Part shown: positions 53,745 through 62,150 of the stretch, in pieces | Position numbering within the stretch: position 1 is the first letter of the stretch | How the letters are laid out: each line of letters begins with the position of its first letter | NCBI RefSeq assembly: GCF_008711285.1 | Contig: NZ_VXDC01000011.1 | Span: 62,001-126,000, forward strand | Origin: Roseibium aquae | Lineage (GTDB): Bacteria; Pseudomonadota; Alphaproteobacteria; Rhizobiales; Stappiaceae | DNA length: 64,000 bases | Direction: 5' to 3' | Position numbers and translations under genes: made by a program | The notes under the pieces: generated by a model | The model's database searches: none | Told to the model about the DNA's origin: nothing | What the model saw: the letters and a program-made list of their open reading frames with translations, nothing else

Positions 53745-55247
53745 ATGAAACACGAGGGGCCACCCCCGTCCGCTCCGCGACACACCCGGAAGACCACCGC
53801 GCCCGCGCCTGATCAGGCGGTCGGATCGGTTTTCGGCAAGGCCCGCGCGGAGCGGCCCCGTGGCCCCTTTGGAGGTCTGTCCAGCAAGCTTCTGCTCCTG
53901 ACGATCGGCTTCGTGATGATTGCCGAAGTGCTTATTTATGTCCCATCGGTCGCCAACTACCGGAACACCTGGCTCAAGGACCGTGTCACGACGGCGGGCG
54001 TGGCTGCTTCGGTGCTGGCCGAAACCAACACCATTGCGCCGCGTTTGCAGGCAGAACTTCTTCAAACGACCGGCGCGGTCGCCATCGCGCTTGACCAGGG
54101 CAGCCGGCGCAGTCTTATCGCCATGGGAGACGTGCCGCCGGCCATCGAATTCACGGTGGATTTGTCGGCGGTCAATCCGTTTGACTCGATCATCGACAGC
54201 CTGTGGCTACTGACGTACCGGGGCGACGGCCTGATGCGGGTGGTCGGCCCGGCGCAGATGGGCCATACCCAAAGCGTCGACATTGTCCTGCCGGTCGCGT
54301 TGCTCCAGGCTGACATGCTTGCCTTTTCCGGCAGGATTCTTGCCCTTTCCCTGATCATTTCGATCATCACCGCGACATTGGTCTATGTCAGTCTTCGCGC
54401 GCTGTTCGTTCGCCCGCTCCAGAGGCTGACCCGGTCCATGGACCATTTCGCCGAAGCCCCCGAAGATCTGAGCCGGGTGATCGAACCAAGCAGCCGTCAG
54501 GACGAATTGGGCGACGCGGAGATCCGGCTTGCGGCCATGCAGGAGGTGCTCTCGCGCAACTTGAACCAGAAACAACGGTTGGCCGATCTCGGGCTCGCGG
54601 TGTCGAAAATCAATCATGATCTGCGAAACCTGCTCGCCTCCGCGCAATTGTTTCTGGAGCGTCTGGAGCATGTGCAGGATCCCACGGTCAACCGTCTGGC
54701 CCCCAAGATCCTGGCTACGCTCGACCGGGCGGTAGGTTACACCCAGGCCGTCATGGCCTATGGCAAGGCCCAGGAAAAGCCTCCAGAACGCAGGCTGATC
54801 GCGTTGAAGCGGGTGGTGGATGATGTGGCCGATGTGTTGGGCCTGTCCGAACATGCAAGCATCACGTTCGAGAACCAGGTTGCTGGTGGCCTCGAGGTGG
54901 ACGCGGATCCCGAACAGCTTTTTCGTGTGCTCGTCAACCTGTGCCGCAACGCGGTTCACGCACTCGAGGCGGAAAGGAACGAGGCGCTGGTCAAACGCCT
55001 GACCATCAGCGCGGAACGGCATGAGCGGCGTGTGTCGATCCGAGTCGAGGATACCGGTCCGGGCATACCGGCAGCGCTGCGCCCGGCCCTTTTCAAGGCA
55101 TTTCAAAGCGGCTCGAAATCGGGCGGCATCGGGCTGGGACTGGCAATCGCGGCAGAACTGTTGCGGGCCCATGGGGGCAGTGTCGAGCTGGATGAAACCC
55201 GCCCCGGCGCCTGCTTCTGCATCACGCTGCCGGATCGTGGCGTTTGA
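53745..55247 (+). CDS. Sensor histidine kinase with HAMP domain, orphan
   Basis: 500 residues. A basic, Pro-rich N-terminus precedes TM1 (LLLLTIGFVMIAEVLIYVP), a periplasmic domain of about 120 residues, TM2 (ILALSLIISIITATLVYVSL), and a HAMP linker. The phosphoacceptor site is KINHDLRNLLAS. The ATPase domain shows N box VNLCRNAVHAL, G1 DTGPGIP and G2 GSKSGGIGLGLAIAAELLRAHGG. The DHp region is HDLRN rather than HExxN. No response regulator gene lies in the neighbourhood, so the partner is elsewhere. The signal is unknown. Confidence 0.9.
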   Translation: MKHEGPPPSAPRHTRKTTAPAPDQAVGSVFGKARAERPRGPFGGLSSKLLLLTIGFVMIAEVLIYVPSVANYRNTWLKDRVTTAGVAASVLAETNTIAPRLQAELLQTTGAVAIALDQGSRRSLIAMGDVPPAIEFTVDLSAVNPFDSIIDSLWLLTYRGDGLMRVVGPAQMGHTQSVDIVLPVALLQADMLAFSGRILALSLIISIITATLVYVSLRALFVRPLQRLTRSMDHFAEAPEDLSRVIEPSSRQDELGDAEIRLAAMQEVLSRNLNQKQRLADLGLAVSKINHDLRNLLASAQLFLERLEHVQDPTVNRLAPKILATLDRAVGYTQAVMAYGKAQEKPPERRLIALKRVVDDVADVLGLSEHASITFENQVAGGLEVDADPEQLFRVLVNLCRNAVHALEAERNEALVKRLTISAERHERRVSIRVEDTGPGIPAALRPALFKAFQSGSKSGGIGLGLAIAAELLRAHGGSVELDETRPGACFCITLPDRGV

Positions 55248-55329
55248 GCTGTTTTCTGTCAAAGTAATATGGATATCAATATCTTGGATCATGATGCACA
55301 GGTCCGCCGCAAAAAATGCAAAAATGCCC

Positions 55330-55356
55330 TTGCATTCCCGGCAGGCCCGCTATAGA
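55330..55356 (+). promoter_or_regulatory. Possible promoter of the tRNA-Arg gene
   Basis: TTGCAT (55330-55335) and TATAGA (55351-55356) are spaced by 15 bases, shorter than ideal, about 84 bp before the tRNA. An AATGCAA/TTGCATT inverted repeat overlaps the -35. Suggestive only. Confidence 0.35.
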
Positions 55357-55439
55357 GATTGCGCCCTGTTCGGAGGCGCCTTTCGGCGATCCGAAATCGG
55401 GCCGGTGGTGACTAAGCGTCACGCGCGCGCCGCCCACAT

Positions 55440-55516
55440 GCACCGGTAGCTCAGCTGGATAGAGCACCAGACTACGAATCTGGGGGTCGGGAGTTCGAAT
55501 CTTCCCCGGTGCGCCA
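55440..55516 (+). tRNA. tRNA-Arg (anticodon ACG)
   Basis: A 77-base cloverleaf. The acceptor stem GCACCGG (55440-55446) pairs with CCGGTGC (55506-55512). The D arm contains AGCTCAGCTGGATAGAGC. The anticodon stem CCAGA/TCTGG has loop CTACGAA, anticodon ACG. The T arm GGGAGTTCGAATCTTCCC follows, then discriminator G and an encoded CCA. ACG is the tRNA whose A34 is normally edited to inosine to read CGU/CGC/CGA. The 3' end of such tRNAs is a common integration site, and the region downstream looks accessory. Confidence 0.97.
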
Positions 55517-55553
55517 TTTCTTCAGGAATGGACGCCCCTCCTTTTAAAATCGA

Positions 55554-55572
55554 GTTCGAACTTTGTTCGAAC
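55554..55572. promoter_or_regulatory. LexA-type (SOS) box, alphaproteobacterial consensus
   Basis: GTTC (55554-55557), seven bases, GTTC (55565-55568) matches the alphaproteobacterial LexA motif GTTC-N7-GTTC. The same bases read GAAC-N7-GAAC from 55558 to 55572 because GTTCGAAC occurs twice, 3 bases apart. No recognisable gene follows within about 100 bp on either side, so its target may be lost. Confidence 0.5.
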
Positions 55573-55846
55573 GGGTGCGTCAATAAAATTCATGACTGAG
55601 CCTCCCTCTACACTAGCTCCTAAGCGGTTGCAGCTAGCGTATAGGAAGCGGGCGGGATGAAATTCCGGCTATTGGGCGCAATTCGAGGGGATGGAGTGTC
55701 CTTCCTTGTCCTCTTTGATGGATGAAATCAGTTCGCCATCGGTGCCGCCGAGAGTGCTGTACGTCTCTTGAGCTGTTTGCAGCACGAGGTTTCGCAGCTG
55801 ATCGTCTAAAATCACACCTCGGCGGAATGAATCACCGCCTTCACTT

Positions 55847-55892
55847 TTTGTTCGAACGGCACGGCCAGCCCTTGCCGTGCCGTTCGAACAAA
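55847..55892. repeat. Perfect 19-bp inverted repeat with GTTCGAAC arms
   Basis: The left arm 55847-55865 (TTTGTTCGAACGGCACGGC) is the exact reverse complement of 55874-55892, with an 8-base loop. It could form a very stable hairpin or be a protein-binding palindrome. It shares the TTTGTTCGAACG core with the SOS-like box at 55554-55572. Confidence 0.85.
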
Positions 55893-56026
55893 GACGCACC
55901 CCAGCAATGTCAGCACAGACACCGAGATGTGGGGAACCGGCCGCATCGAGCAATGCGTGACTTTGACGCCTTACGCTGGGTCTGTCCGCGCTGGTTCCGC
56001 TTGTCGTCGTGAGGCGTTGATCGCCG

Positions 56027-56764
56027 TTATTTGCCCGCCGGGGCGTCCCGGGCCTCGAACAACTCCACCGGATCATAGGTGAGATGATCCTGGATCCAGG
56101 TTTCCAAGGCCGTCAAATCCAGAACAGCGATCTTGCGGTAGGACACCTTGATCAGCCCCAGTTCGCTCAATCCACCGAGAACCTTGTTCAGATACGCGCG
56201 CGATACGCCGAGAAACATGGCGACATCGTCCTGCGTGAGGCCCAGTTCGACGCAATTGGTGCTGCTCGTGCCGCGCTGATGCCGGGCGTTCTTCAGCAAC
56301 ACCCGGGCAAGCACCACCGCCTTTGGCAACGCCCTCAAATCATTCAATGCTTCGACAAGCTGATGAACACGGTGGACATTACTCACCAGAAGTGCGTGTA
56401 CAATCTCCGGATGCTGCTCTGAGAACCTTTGATATTCGGTTTGTGTCAACGTCAGCAACTCTGTTTCACCTACCGCCACCACATCATGTGTGCGTGCCGC
56501 TTTCGCAAAAAGTGTGACCTCATTGATCTGCTGACCCGGACCAAAAACAGCCGTCAGCAAAGCGGATCCGTCCGCGCCAAGCGTCATCATCCGCAGGCCG
56601 CCCTTAAGGACTATCGCCAAGTCCAGCGCGACGTGACCCCGGCTTTGGACAAGTTGCCCATCAGAAAAGCTGAACCTTCTTCCGATTGCCAGCAACGCCT
56701 CGCGTGCATCTGCACTTAAAATGTTGAGGACACCGGGAGAATAATTGTTGAAACCGAAGATCAT
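56027..56764 (-). CDS. Crp/Fnr-family transcriptional regulator
   Basis: 245 residues from ATG at 56764. The cyclic-nucleotide-like beta-roll contains FSDGQLVQSRGHVALDLAIVLKGGLRMMTLGADG. The C-terminal winged helix has LGLTQDDVAMFLGVSRAYLNKVLGGLSELGLIKVSYRKIAVLD. There is no FNR cysteine cluster, and the cAMP-contact residues of Crp are not obvious, so the signal is unknown. It is divergent from the thiol-fold/GST/SDR cluster and could control it. No strong ribosome-binding site was seen. Confidence 0.85.
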   Translation of the reverse strand: MIFGFNNYSPGVLNILSADAREALLAIGRRFSFSDGQLVQSRGHVALDLAIVLKGGLRMMTLGADGSALLTAVFGPGQQINEVTLFAKAARTHDVVAVGETELLTLTQTEYQRFSEQHPEIVHALLVSNVHRVHQLVEALNDLRALPKAVVLARVLLKNARHQRGTSSTNCVELGLTQDDVAMFLGVSRAYLNKVLGGLSELGLIKVSYRKIAVLDLTALETWIQDHLTYDPVELFEARDAPAGK

Positions 56765-57497
56765 GCGAAAAAGATGACCTGATTGCCAATGCTTGTACAG
56801 CCGAAAACAGACCCGGCTGCTGACGTTTCGCAAGATAAAAAAGAGAAGGCTCACCCAGTGCGTCGCAATGGCGGTCCCCCTCCTTGCGGCCCTCGTGCCT
56901 ATTTTCACGATGGACCATCCGTCTTTTTGCTTTCAGACGGCCCGGGTTTAATGGATTGCGGCGCTTGCGCGAGCAATAAGGCACCACGAAACATGGATGC
57001 CTCGAGCCGGTCCCCGGTGCACTTCTACCTGCTCATGGGCAACCGACCGAACAAGGCCTTTCCCATAACGGTCAGCGGAACGCCTGCCGTTTGCCGGCAG
57101 CACTTTGACAGCTTTGACCGGCCGCTGAGGGAACTTCACCCGAACAGCCCATAATCACTTCTATGGAAAAGGCAGCGGTCAACGACCGGCACCCATTGCT
57201 TACCTCATTGAGACGGTTGCGTATGTTATCGGCGCACTCACGCGCGCTGCCGGCAAGGCTCCGCTGCGGGCCGCAGTCATTTATGCGGAAATGTCACCTT
57301 GTTTACAGTATTCCCAGCAGTCTTGTGCTCACCTACTCCCGCAGACTATCCGCGGAAAGGCCAAGAGTAATTTTCGGGATATCGGCCTCAACCAGTCAGG
57401 TCAGTCAAGAAAACGGACAGACCGCTGACTGGCGCCCCCGGAATCCGCTGCTTACGGCCTGCTCTGCGCGCGAAAAGTCCATGAAGGCGTGTTGGTC
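56765..57497. other. Long divergent intergenic region
   Basis: About 730 bp between the Crp-family gene and the thiol-fold gene. Small open frames (for example near 56783-57154 and 57163-57501) have no family likeness and poor start contexts, so they are not called. A CTGCCG/CGGCAG hairpin lies at about 57088-57104. Promoters for both directions are expected here. Its length is unusual for this compact genome. Confidence 0.5.
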
Positions 57498-58856
57498 ATG
57501 AAATATACGACAGAACAAGCTGGAGCTTCCAGCAGCACGCCATCCGCCGCGAAACGCTGGGCCATTTCCTGGCTCTTGACCAGAGCGGCGAGTGAACGGA
57601 GAACAAAAACGCTCCGGGAGAAGCGCGAAGCCAAGCGCCTCAAAGACGACCGGCGGCACAGGCTGGAGTATTTCCATCAGGTCGACGATGGATACTCGCA
57701 TTTGACGATCCAGGTTCTGGACCGCATCAAGGCGCAGTACGATGTTGACATCGAGGTGCACCTCGTTCCGCCACTCCGGGACGACAACTTTCCCGAGCCT
57801 GAGCTGCTGCAAGACATGTCCCGATGGGATGCGGCTTTGATTGCGCCAGGCTACGGCGTGACGTTTCCAGATACGCCCGCCCACCCGCCAGAAAGCCTGC
57901 GTGAACTGGCAACACGCGTATTTTGCAATCTCTCACCTGATCGCCTCTTGGGTGAAGGCGCCGACGTCAGCGATTGTTTCTGGCGCGGTGATGCCGCCGC
58001 CCTGATTGCGATCGCGGACAAGCGTGGTGTTGCCTCGGAGGACGCGGTTGAAGCCAAACTGAAGGCAGGTGCGGAGCGCCGCAAGAAGCTGAAACACTAT
58101 GGCGGTGCCAATTTCTGGTACGAGGGCGAATGGTACTGGGGGATCAGCCGCCTTCATCACCTTGAGGAACGGCTCCGGTCGCTTGGCGCGGCTCGAAGCC
58201 AGAACCAGCCTCTGATTGCCCCCCGCCCCGCCATCTGCACGCAATTCGGCCCGGGCGCGAAAAACCTGACACTCGAGTATTTCGCCTCCCTGCGGAGCCC
58301 CTACACGGCGGTTTCGTGGGAACCCACCCTGAAACTGGCGAAAGACTCGGGCGTCAATCTTGTCTTGCGGCCGGTCTTGCCCATGGTCATGCGCGGTGTG
58401 CCGGCAACCGTTATGAAAGGGCTTTATTTCTGGTTCGATTGCGCGCGGGAGGCCCGGGCGCAAGGAACGCGGCAGGACAAGTTCTATGACCCCATCGGCA
58501 AGCCAGTCATGCATGGCTACTCCATCTACAAATGGGCCTGCGATCACGACAAGGGATACGATTTTTTCGGCGCCTTCCTGAAGGCAGCGTTTTGTGACGG
58601 GATAAACACCAATTCAATGCTGGGGCTGAAAAAGGTGGTCGAAAGGGCCGGGCTCGATTGGGACCAGGCAAAAGAGCACCTGGATGACGACACCTGGCAG
58701 GAAGAAGCCGAGGAAAATCGCCTGAGCATGTACGGCTTCGGCAGCTGGGGCGTTCCAAGTTACCGGCTCCTCGACCCGAGCGGCCGCGAAATCTTGGGCG
58801 TGTGGGGACAGGATCGGCTTTGGCTGGTCGCCAAGAAGATCGCGGAAAACAGCTAA
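57498..58856 (+). CDS. Tandem DsbA-fold (2-hydroxychromene-2-carboxylate isomerase-like) protein
   Basis: 452 residues from ATG at 57498. It has two thioredoxin-fold halves of the HCCA-isomerase/GST-kappa type. The first (about 50-235) ends with GGANFWYEGEWYWGISRLHHLEERL. The second (about 255-450) starts with a SPYTAVSWEPTLKLAKDSG helix and ends with GSWGVPSYRLLDPSGREILGVWGQDRLWLVAKKI, the typical GVP...WGQDRL signature. The SPY serine motif is kept only in the second half, so the first may be structural. The N-terminal 45 residues are basic. It directly abuts the next gene (stop then ATG). The substrate is unknown; glutathione-linked isomerase or reductase activity is inferred from the fold and the GST neighbour. 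Confidence 0.78.
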   Translation: MKYTTEQAGASSSTPSAAKRWAISWLLTRAASERRTKTLREKREAKRLKDDRRHRLEYFHQVDDGYSHLTIQVLDRIKAQYDVDIEVHLVPPLRDDNFPEPELLQDMSRWDAALIAPGYGVTFPDTPAHPPESLRELATRVFCNLSPDRLLGEGADVSDCFWRGDAAALIAIADKRGVASEDAVEAKLKAGAERRKKLKHYGGANFWYEGEWYWGISRLHHLEERLRSLGAARSQNQPLIAPRPAICTQFGPGAKNLTLEYFASLRSPYTAVSWEPTLKLAKDSGVNLVLRPVLPMVMRGVPATVMKGLYFWFDCAREARAQGTRQDKFYDPIGKPVMHGYSIYKWACDHDKGYDFFGAFLKAAFCDGINTNSMLGLKKVVERAGLDWDQAKEHLDDDTWQEEAEENRLSMYGFGSWGVPSYRLLDPSGREILGVWGQDRLWLVAKKIAENS

Positions 58857-59834
58857 ATGACACAGTTCAAGCGCAGTTTTCTCATCTTTGCCGTGCTCGC
58901 CCTCGGCGGTCTTGGCTATCTGGCCTCGCAAAATGCCGTGCTCCGAAATCTCGTTTGGATCATTGGGTATGAGCGCGTTCTGGACAGATACGAGCAGACC
59001 GATACAACCAACACAGATATCACCGAGACGACCGACGCGACCGGCAAGACAGCAGACGTCTTGTCAGCGTTCTTCGGCCTTGATAACGCGTTGCCCTATC
59101 TGTCGGACTTGGTTCTTTGCAAAGGGGCAGGCGGCAAGGATGGCATGCCGGCCGTCTTCAGTCATGAATTGAATCCGGCGACTGTGGACCCCGGCGACTT
59201 CAAGATCACAACGGCTTCCGGCGAGGCTGGCACGGTAACTTGCCTGACGATGGCACCTGCCGATGATCCGGGCGAGCTGCGAACGGTCTTGCTCGTTGGC
59301 GAGTTCGGCAGCGCAAAAGACCAGCCCATCAAACTTGAGATCGTTGGCAACATTCTTTCGCGCGACGAGACGCTGAACTTCAAAGGGGCAAGCGTTGCCG
59401 TGACAGCCTTGGAAGACGGCCCGACAATGGTCTTTTCAGAACGCATTCCGCAAGAGCAGTGGAACCTCGAAGCATCCGGGACGCGCCTACCATGGGGTGG
59501 AGGTACGGGTTGCCCGATTGGGACCAGCCAGATTGTGCGCGTCGCTTGGGATGGCGGAATCACGAAGCCCGGCGGTGCGTCTGCGGATGATCAGATCCGA
59601 GACCTCTATCAGGTGACAATCGGGAAGCCCGATCTGAGCATGATACAGATAACGCCCTTCGCGCTGGCAGATTTGTCGGACGGAGACAACTTCCACAGCC
59701 TTTGCCTCGACACGGCGGATCCCGCGGTCTCGGTTTCTTTTCCAGAAGGGTATCTGACCGACCCGCGGGACGATCTGAACCCGGCCACCGATATTGCGGT
59801 TCCACGGGAACCCGCCCCAGTCGCGCCTCAGTGA
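58857..59834 (+). CDS. Membrane-anchored protein of unknown function
   Basis: 325 residues. The ATG follows the previous stop with no gap, so translation is probably coupled. An N-terminal signal anchor (FLIFAVLALGGLGYLASQ) precedes a Thr/Asp-rich linker (TDTTNTDITETTDATGKT, about residues 48-65). A beta-rich extracytoplasmic domain of about 250 residues follows, with four cysteines (LCKGAGGKDG, VTCLTM, GTGCPIG, SLCLDT). The HELNPATVDPGDFKITTASG stretch recalls an Ig-like or surface beta-sandwich domain, but I recognise no named family. Its close link to thiol-fold and GST genes suggests a periplasmic partner; this is inference. Confidence 0.75.
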   Translation: MTQFKRSFLIFAVLALGGLGYLASQNAVLRNLVWIIGYERVLDRYEQTDTTNTDITETTDATGKTADVLSAFFGLDNALPYLSDLVLCKGAGGKDGMPAVFSHELNPATVDPGDFKITTASGEAGTVTCLTMAPADDPGELRTVLLVGEFGSAKDQPIKLEIVGNILSRDETLNFKGASVAVTALEDGPTMVFSERIPQEQWNLEASGTRLPWGGGTGCPIGTSQIVRVAWDGGITKPGGASADDQIRDLYQVTIGKPDLSMIQITPFALADLSDGDNFHSLCLDTADPAVSVSFPEGYLTDPRDDLNPATDIAVPREPAPVAPQ

Positions 59835-59883
59835 CCCGTTCCGCGCCTCCGGTTTGCGCGCCGCGCGGAAACCGCAGGACGTA

Positions 59884-59907
59884 CCCTTGAATGAACGCAT
59901 TCAAGGG
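59884..59907 (+). promoter_or_regulatory. Perfect 10-bp hairpin upstream of the GST gene
   Basis: CCCTTGAATG, loop AACG, CATTCAAGGG. It lies 50 bp after the unknown gene and 64 bp before the GST start. There is no T-run, so it may be an mRNA processing or stability element or an operator rather than a terminator. Confidence 0.5.
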
Positions 59908-59970
59908 CCTGGCACAGAGTTATTTTCAGCAACGGCCGGTCATTGGCATGATCGGAAAGAGGAGCACGTC

Positions 59971-60987
59971 ATGTTGCAATCGGCCTCAAGGTTTCAGTTA
60001 CTTGGACTTGAGGCATCCCCATACACCATGAAGGTGCAATCATATTTCAAATTCAAAGGCATCCCGTTCGAATGGATCACCCGGAGCCTTTCCAATGAGA
60101 AGCTGTTCCAGAAACACGCCAGGGTTCAGCTGATCCCCTTGGTGTTTTTCCCGTCCGGGGAAACGATGCAGGATTCGACCCTGATCATTGAACGGATCGA
60201 GAAGGACCAGCCGAAAAACACGATCCATCCGGAGGATGAGGCGCTCTGGTTCTTGTCGTGCCTCTTCGAGGAATTCGGCGATGAGTGGTGCAACAAGCTG
60301 ATGTTTGTCCAGCGCTGGTTTTGTCAGCCAGACGCAAAGGCCACCGGCCTGCGCCTCGCAAGAGACCGCCTGGAAGGGAAATGGTGGGGACCGATGGCCC
60401 GGCCGATCGCAGCTCACCTCTTGGTGCGGCGAATGGTGCGGCGGCTCACCTCTTCCGGCGGACATCCGACGAACCTGCCGCAACTGAAGCAGTCCTTTGA
60501 GAATCTGGCTGCGATGCTGGAAGCCCACTTTCAATTACGCCCCTACCTGCTAGGAGGGCGGCCCTGCTTTGGAGACTTCGGTCTTTGGTGTAATCTCTAT
60601 GAGGCCTGGACGGACCCCACCGCCAAGACCCATCTAGAGACGCATGCGCCCGCTCTGGTGGGTTACATCAAGCGCATGCTTGATCCCCAAGTCGAAGGCA
60701 TTTTTGAGAGCCTTGACACGCTCGAACCGACATTATTGCCGATTCTCTCCAGCGAAGTGGGTGCCCGATTCTTGCCGTGGATGGAGGCCAATCACAAAGC
60801 CTGGCATGCCGGTGAAAGGGAAACGCGCCTCACCATGAACGGCGCTCTGTTTCAGCAGAAAACGCTTAAATATCAGGCAGGTACGCTCGACGAACTACGC
60901 CGGAAATTCTCCACCGTAGCGCAGAACAAAGCGCTGACCGTCGTGCTCGCACAGTCCGGCTGCCTGGGCTTTCTCAAAGCCGCCTGA
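59971..60987 (+). CDS. Glutathione S-transferase family protein
   Basis: 338 residues from ATG at 59971 (GAGGAGC upstream). The N-terminal thioredoxin-like GST domain shows LLGLEASPYTMKVQSYFKFKGIPFEW, VQLIPLVFFPSGETMQDSTLIIERIE (cis-Pro and glutathione Ser region). The helical GST_C domain ends in YLLGGRPCFGDFGLWCNLYEAW. The C-terminal 80 residues form an unusual extension (LTMNGALFQQKTLKYQAGTLDEL). The protein is longer than typical GSTs (about 210 residues). The substrate is unknown; the adjacent HCCA-like and SDR genes suggest modification of a hydrophobic or aromatic compound. Confidence 0.85.
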   Translation: MLQSASRFQLLGLEASPYTMKVQSYFKFKGIPFEWITRSLSNEKLFQKHARVQLIPLVFFPSGETMQDSTLIIERIEKDQPKNTIHPEDEALWFLSCLFEEFGDEWCNKLMFVQRWFCQPDAKATGLRLARDRLEGKWWGPMARPIAAHLLVRRMVRRLTSSGGHPTNLPQLKQSFENLAAMLEAHFQLRPYLLGGRPCFGDFGLWCNLYEAWTDPTAKTHLETHAPALVGYIKRMLDPQVEGIFESLDTLEPTLLPILSSEVGARFLPWMEANHKAWHAGERETRLTMNGALFQQKTLKYQAGTLDELRRKFSTVAQNKALTVVLAQSGCLGFLKAA

Positions 60988-61016
60988 CGCCTTCAGATCC
61001 AATGAGGTGAGTTTGC

Positions 61017-61802
61017 ATGCAAAAGGCCGTTTTGATCACCGGAGCTGGCACCGGAATTGGCAAGGACACAGCCAAGCGCTTGGTGGCGCGGGGCCACAAG
61101 GTCTACGCCTCAACCCATCACGAAAGTGAGGTCGACAGTTTGCAAGCCGAGCTCGGCACCGGCGCAACCGTCTTCAAGCTGGATGTTACCAATGCGGAGG
61201 ACCGGCTGCAGATCGCTAATCTCAATCTGGATGTGCTCGTGAACAACGCAGCGCAAAGCGAGTCAGGCTCCCTAGCGGAGATCGACATCAACAGGGTACG
61301 CCGATTATTCGAAGTCAATGTGTTCTCGTCTTTGGAGCTGTCCCAGATTGCGATCAAGAGCATGATCGGCCGCGGCGGTGGGACTGTCATCTTCATCAGT
61401 TCCATTGTTGGACGGGTCCCCGCACCATTCCTGATGCCCTATTCCATGACCAAGTTCGCCCTTTCGGCGGCCGCTGCGGGGCTGCGTGAGGAAATGAAGA
61501 AGCTGGGCAAGGGCATTCATGTTTCCGTGGTTGAGCCAGGCCCGTTCAAGACCGGCTTCAACCAGAAAATGTCCGACAGCCGATTTGAGTGGATGGAGAA
61601 AGGCTCGCTTTTTTCCAAGGACCAAATCGAGCAGATGAAAAACGAAACCAACAAGACGCTCAACTGGCTGGAAGCGAACTCAACAGATTCGATCGTCAGC
61701 AAGATCGTTGCCGCTACGGAAGCCCGGGAACCGAAGCTGCGCTACGTCGCGCCTTTGCAATTCGCCTTGCTGGTCCGCTTGTTGCGAATTTTGGGTAAAT
61801 AA
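61017..61802 (+). CDS. SDR-family oxidoreductase
   Basis: A 261-residue Rossmann enzyme. NAD(P) motif TGAGTGIG (residues 8-15), LDV at 55-57, NNAA (76-79), the catalytic S128/S129, Y142 and K146 (YSMTK), and N101. The VEPGPFKTGF segment follows. Substrate unknown. The C-terminus ends in a hydrophobic LLVRLLRILGK, which may touch the membrane. GAGGTGAG lies upstream. It lies 30 bp after the GST gene and is the last gene of the rightward cluster. Confidence 0.9.
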   Translation: MQKAVLITGAGTGIGKDTAKRLVARGHKVYASTHHESEVDSLQAELGTGATVFKLDVTNAEDRLQIANLNLDVLVNNAAQSESGSLAEIDINRVRRLFEVNVFSSLELSQIAIKSMIGRGGGTVIFISSIVGRVPAPFLMPYSMTKFALSAAAAGLREEMKKLGKGIHVSVVEPGPFKTGFNQKMSDSRFEWMEKGSLFSKDQIEQMKNETNKTLNWLEANSTDSIVSKIVAATEAREPKLRYVAPLQFALLVRLLRILGK

Positions 61803-62150
61803 GGTGTCGCAACAGCTCAAGCCGGCCTTGATGGCGCGATGGGCGGTATCGAAGTTGTCGCCGCCGCTGTGATTGGCTCGTAATGCCGAACGCCCTCCAT
61901 GCGGAGCTCAGGCGCATATGTCTGAGTGAGCGTTCTTTGATCCAAGATGGGTATCTGGTGCGACTTTTCAGCTCCAATTAATCCGGGATGCTTCAGACCT
62001 CGTCTTTCCGGCCCTCAATGGTAACGCGGCAAAATAGTTTGAATTGTTCACTAGTGCTCAGACACAAGCGCCCGCACCCCTTAATTTTTGAAGATTAAGT
62101 CTTATGAGGGCGTTGAAGCGCTCCGGGTTTTGTTCTGGGAGGAGCAATAA
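61803..62150. other. Intergenic region before the ligase remnant
   Basis: 348 bp, visibly less GC-rich than the surroundings. It holds a CTTAAT/ATTAAG hairpin near 62081-62100. No gene or known mobile element end was recognised. It may be the scar of a lost gene. Confidence 0.45.

Larger units (their letters stand above)
55517..56026. other. Gene-poor region downstream of tRNA-Arg
   Basis: 510 bp with no convincing gene; the longest frames are low-complexity and lack ribosome-binding sites. It contains four copies of the palindromic octamer GTTCGAAC (55554, 55565, 55850, 55882), an SOS-like box, a perfect 19-bp inverted repeat and a partial echo of the tRNA 3' end (GAGTTCGAA at 55552-55560 and GGTGCG at 55574-55579). 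This is the kind of scar left by an integrated element, but no integrase is present. Confidence 0.55.

Noticed and set aside
55669..56076. Open frame on the minus strand after the Crp-family gene
   Set aside because: It overlaps the end of the Crp gene and runs across the inverted repeat without a ribosome-binding site; only its last 50 codons look remotely protein-like.
56783..57154. Small frames upstream of the thiol-fold gene (also 57163-57501)
   Set aside because: Low-complexity translations, poor start contexts and no recognisable domain; treated as intergenic.
61714..61977. Transposase fragment on the minus strand
   Set aside because: The Arg/Ser-rich frame is antisense to the SDR tail and shows no DDE motif or terminal inverted repeats.
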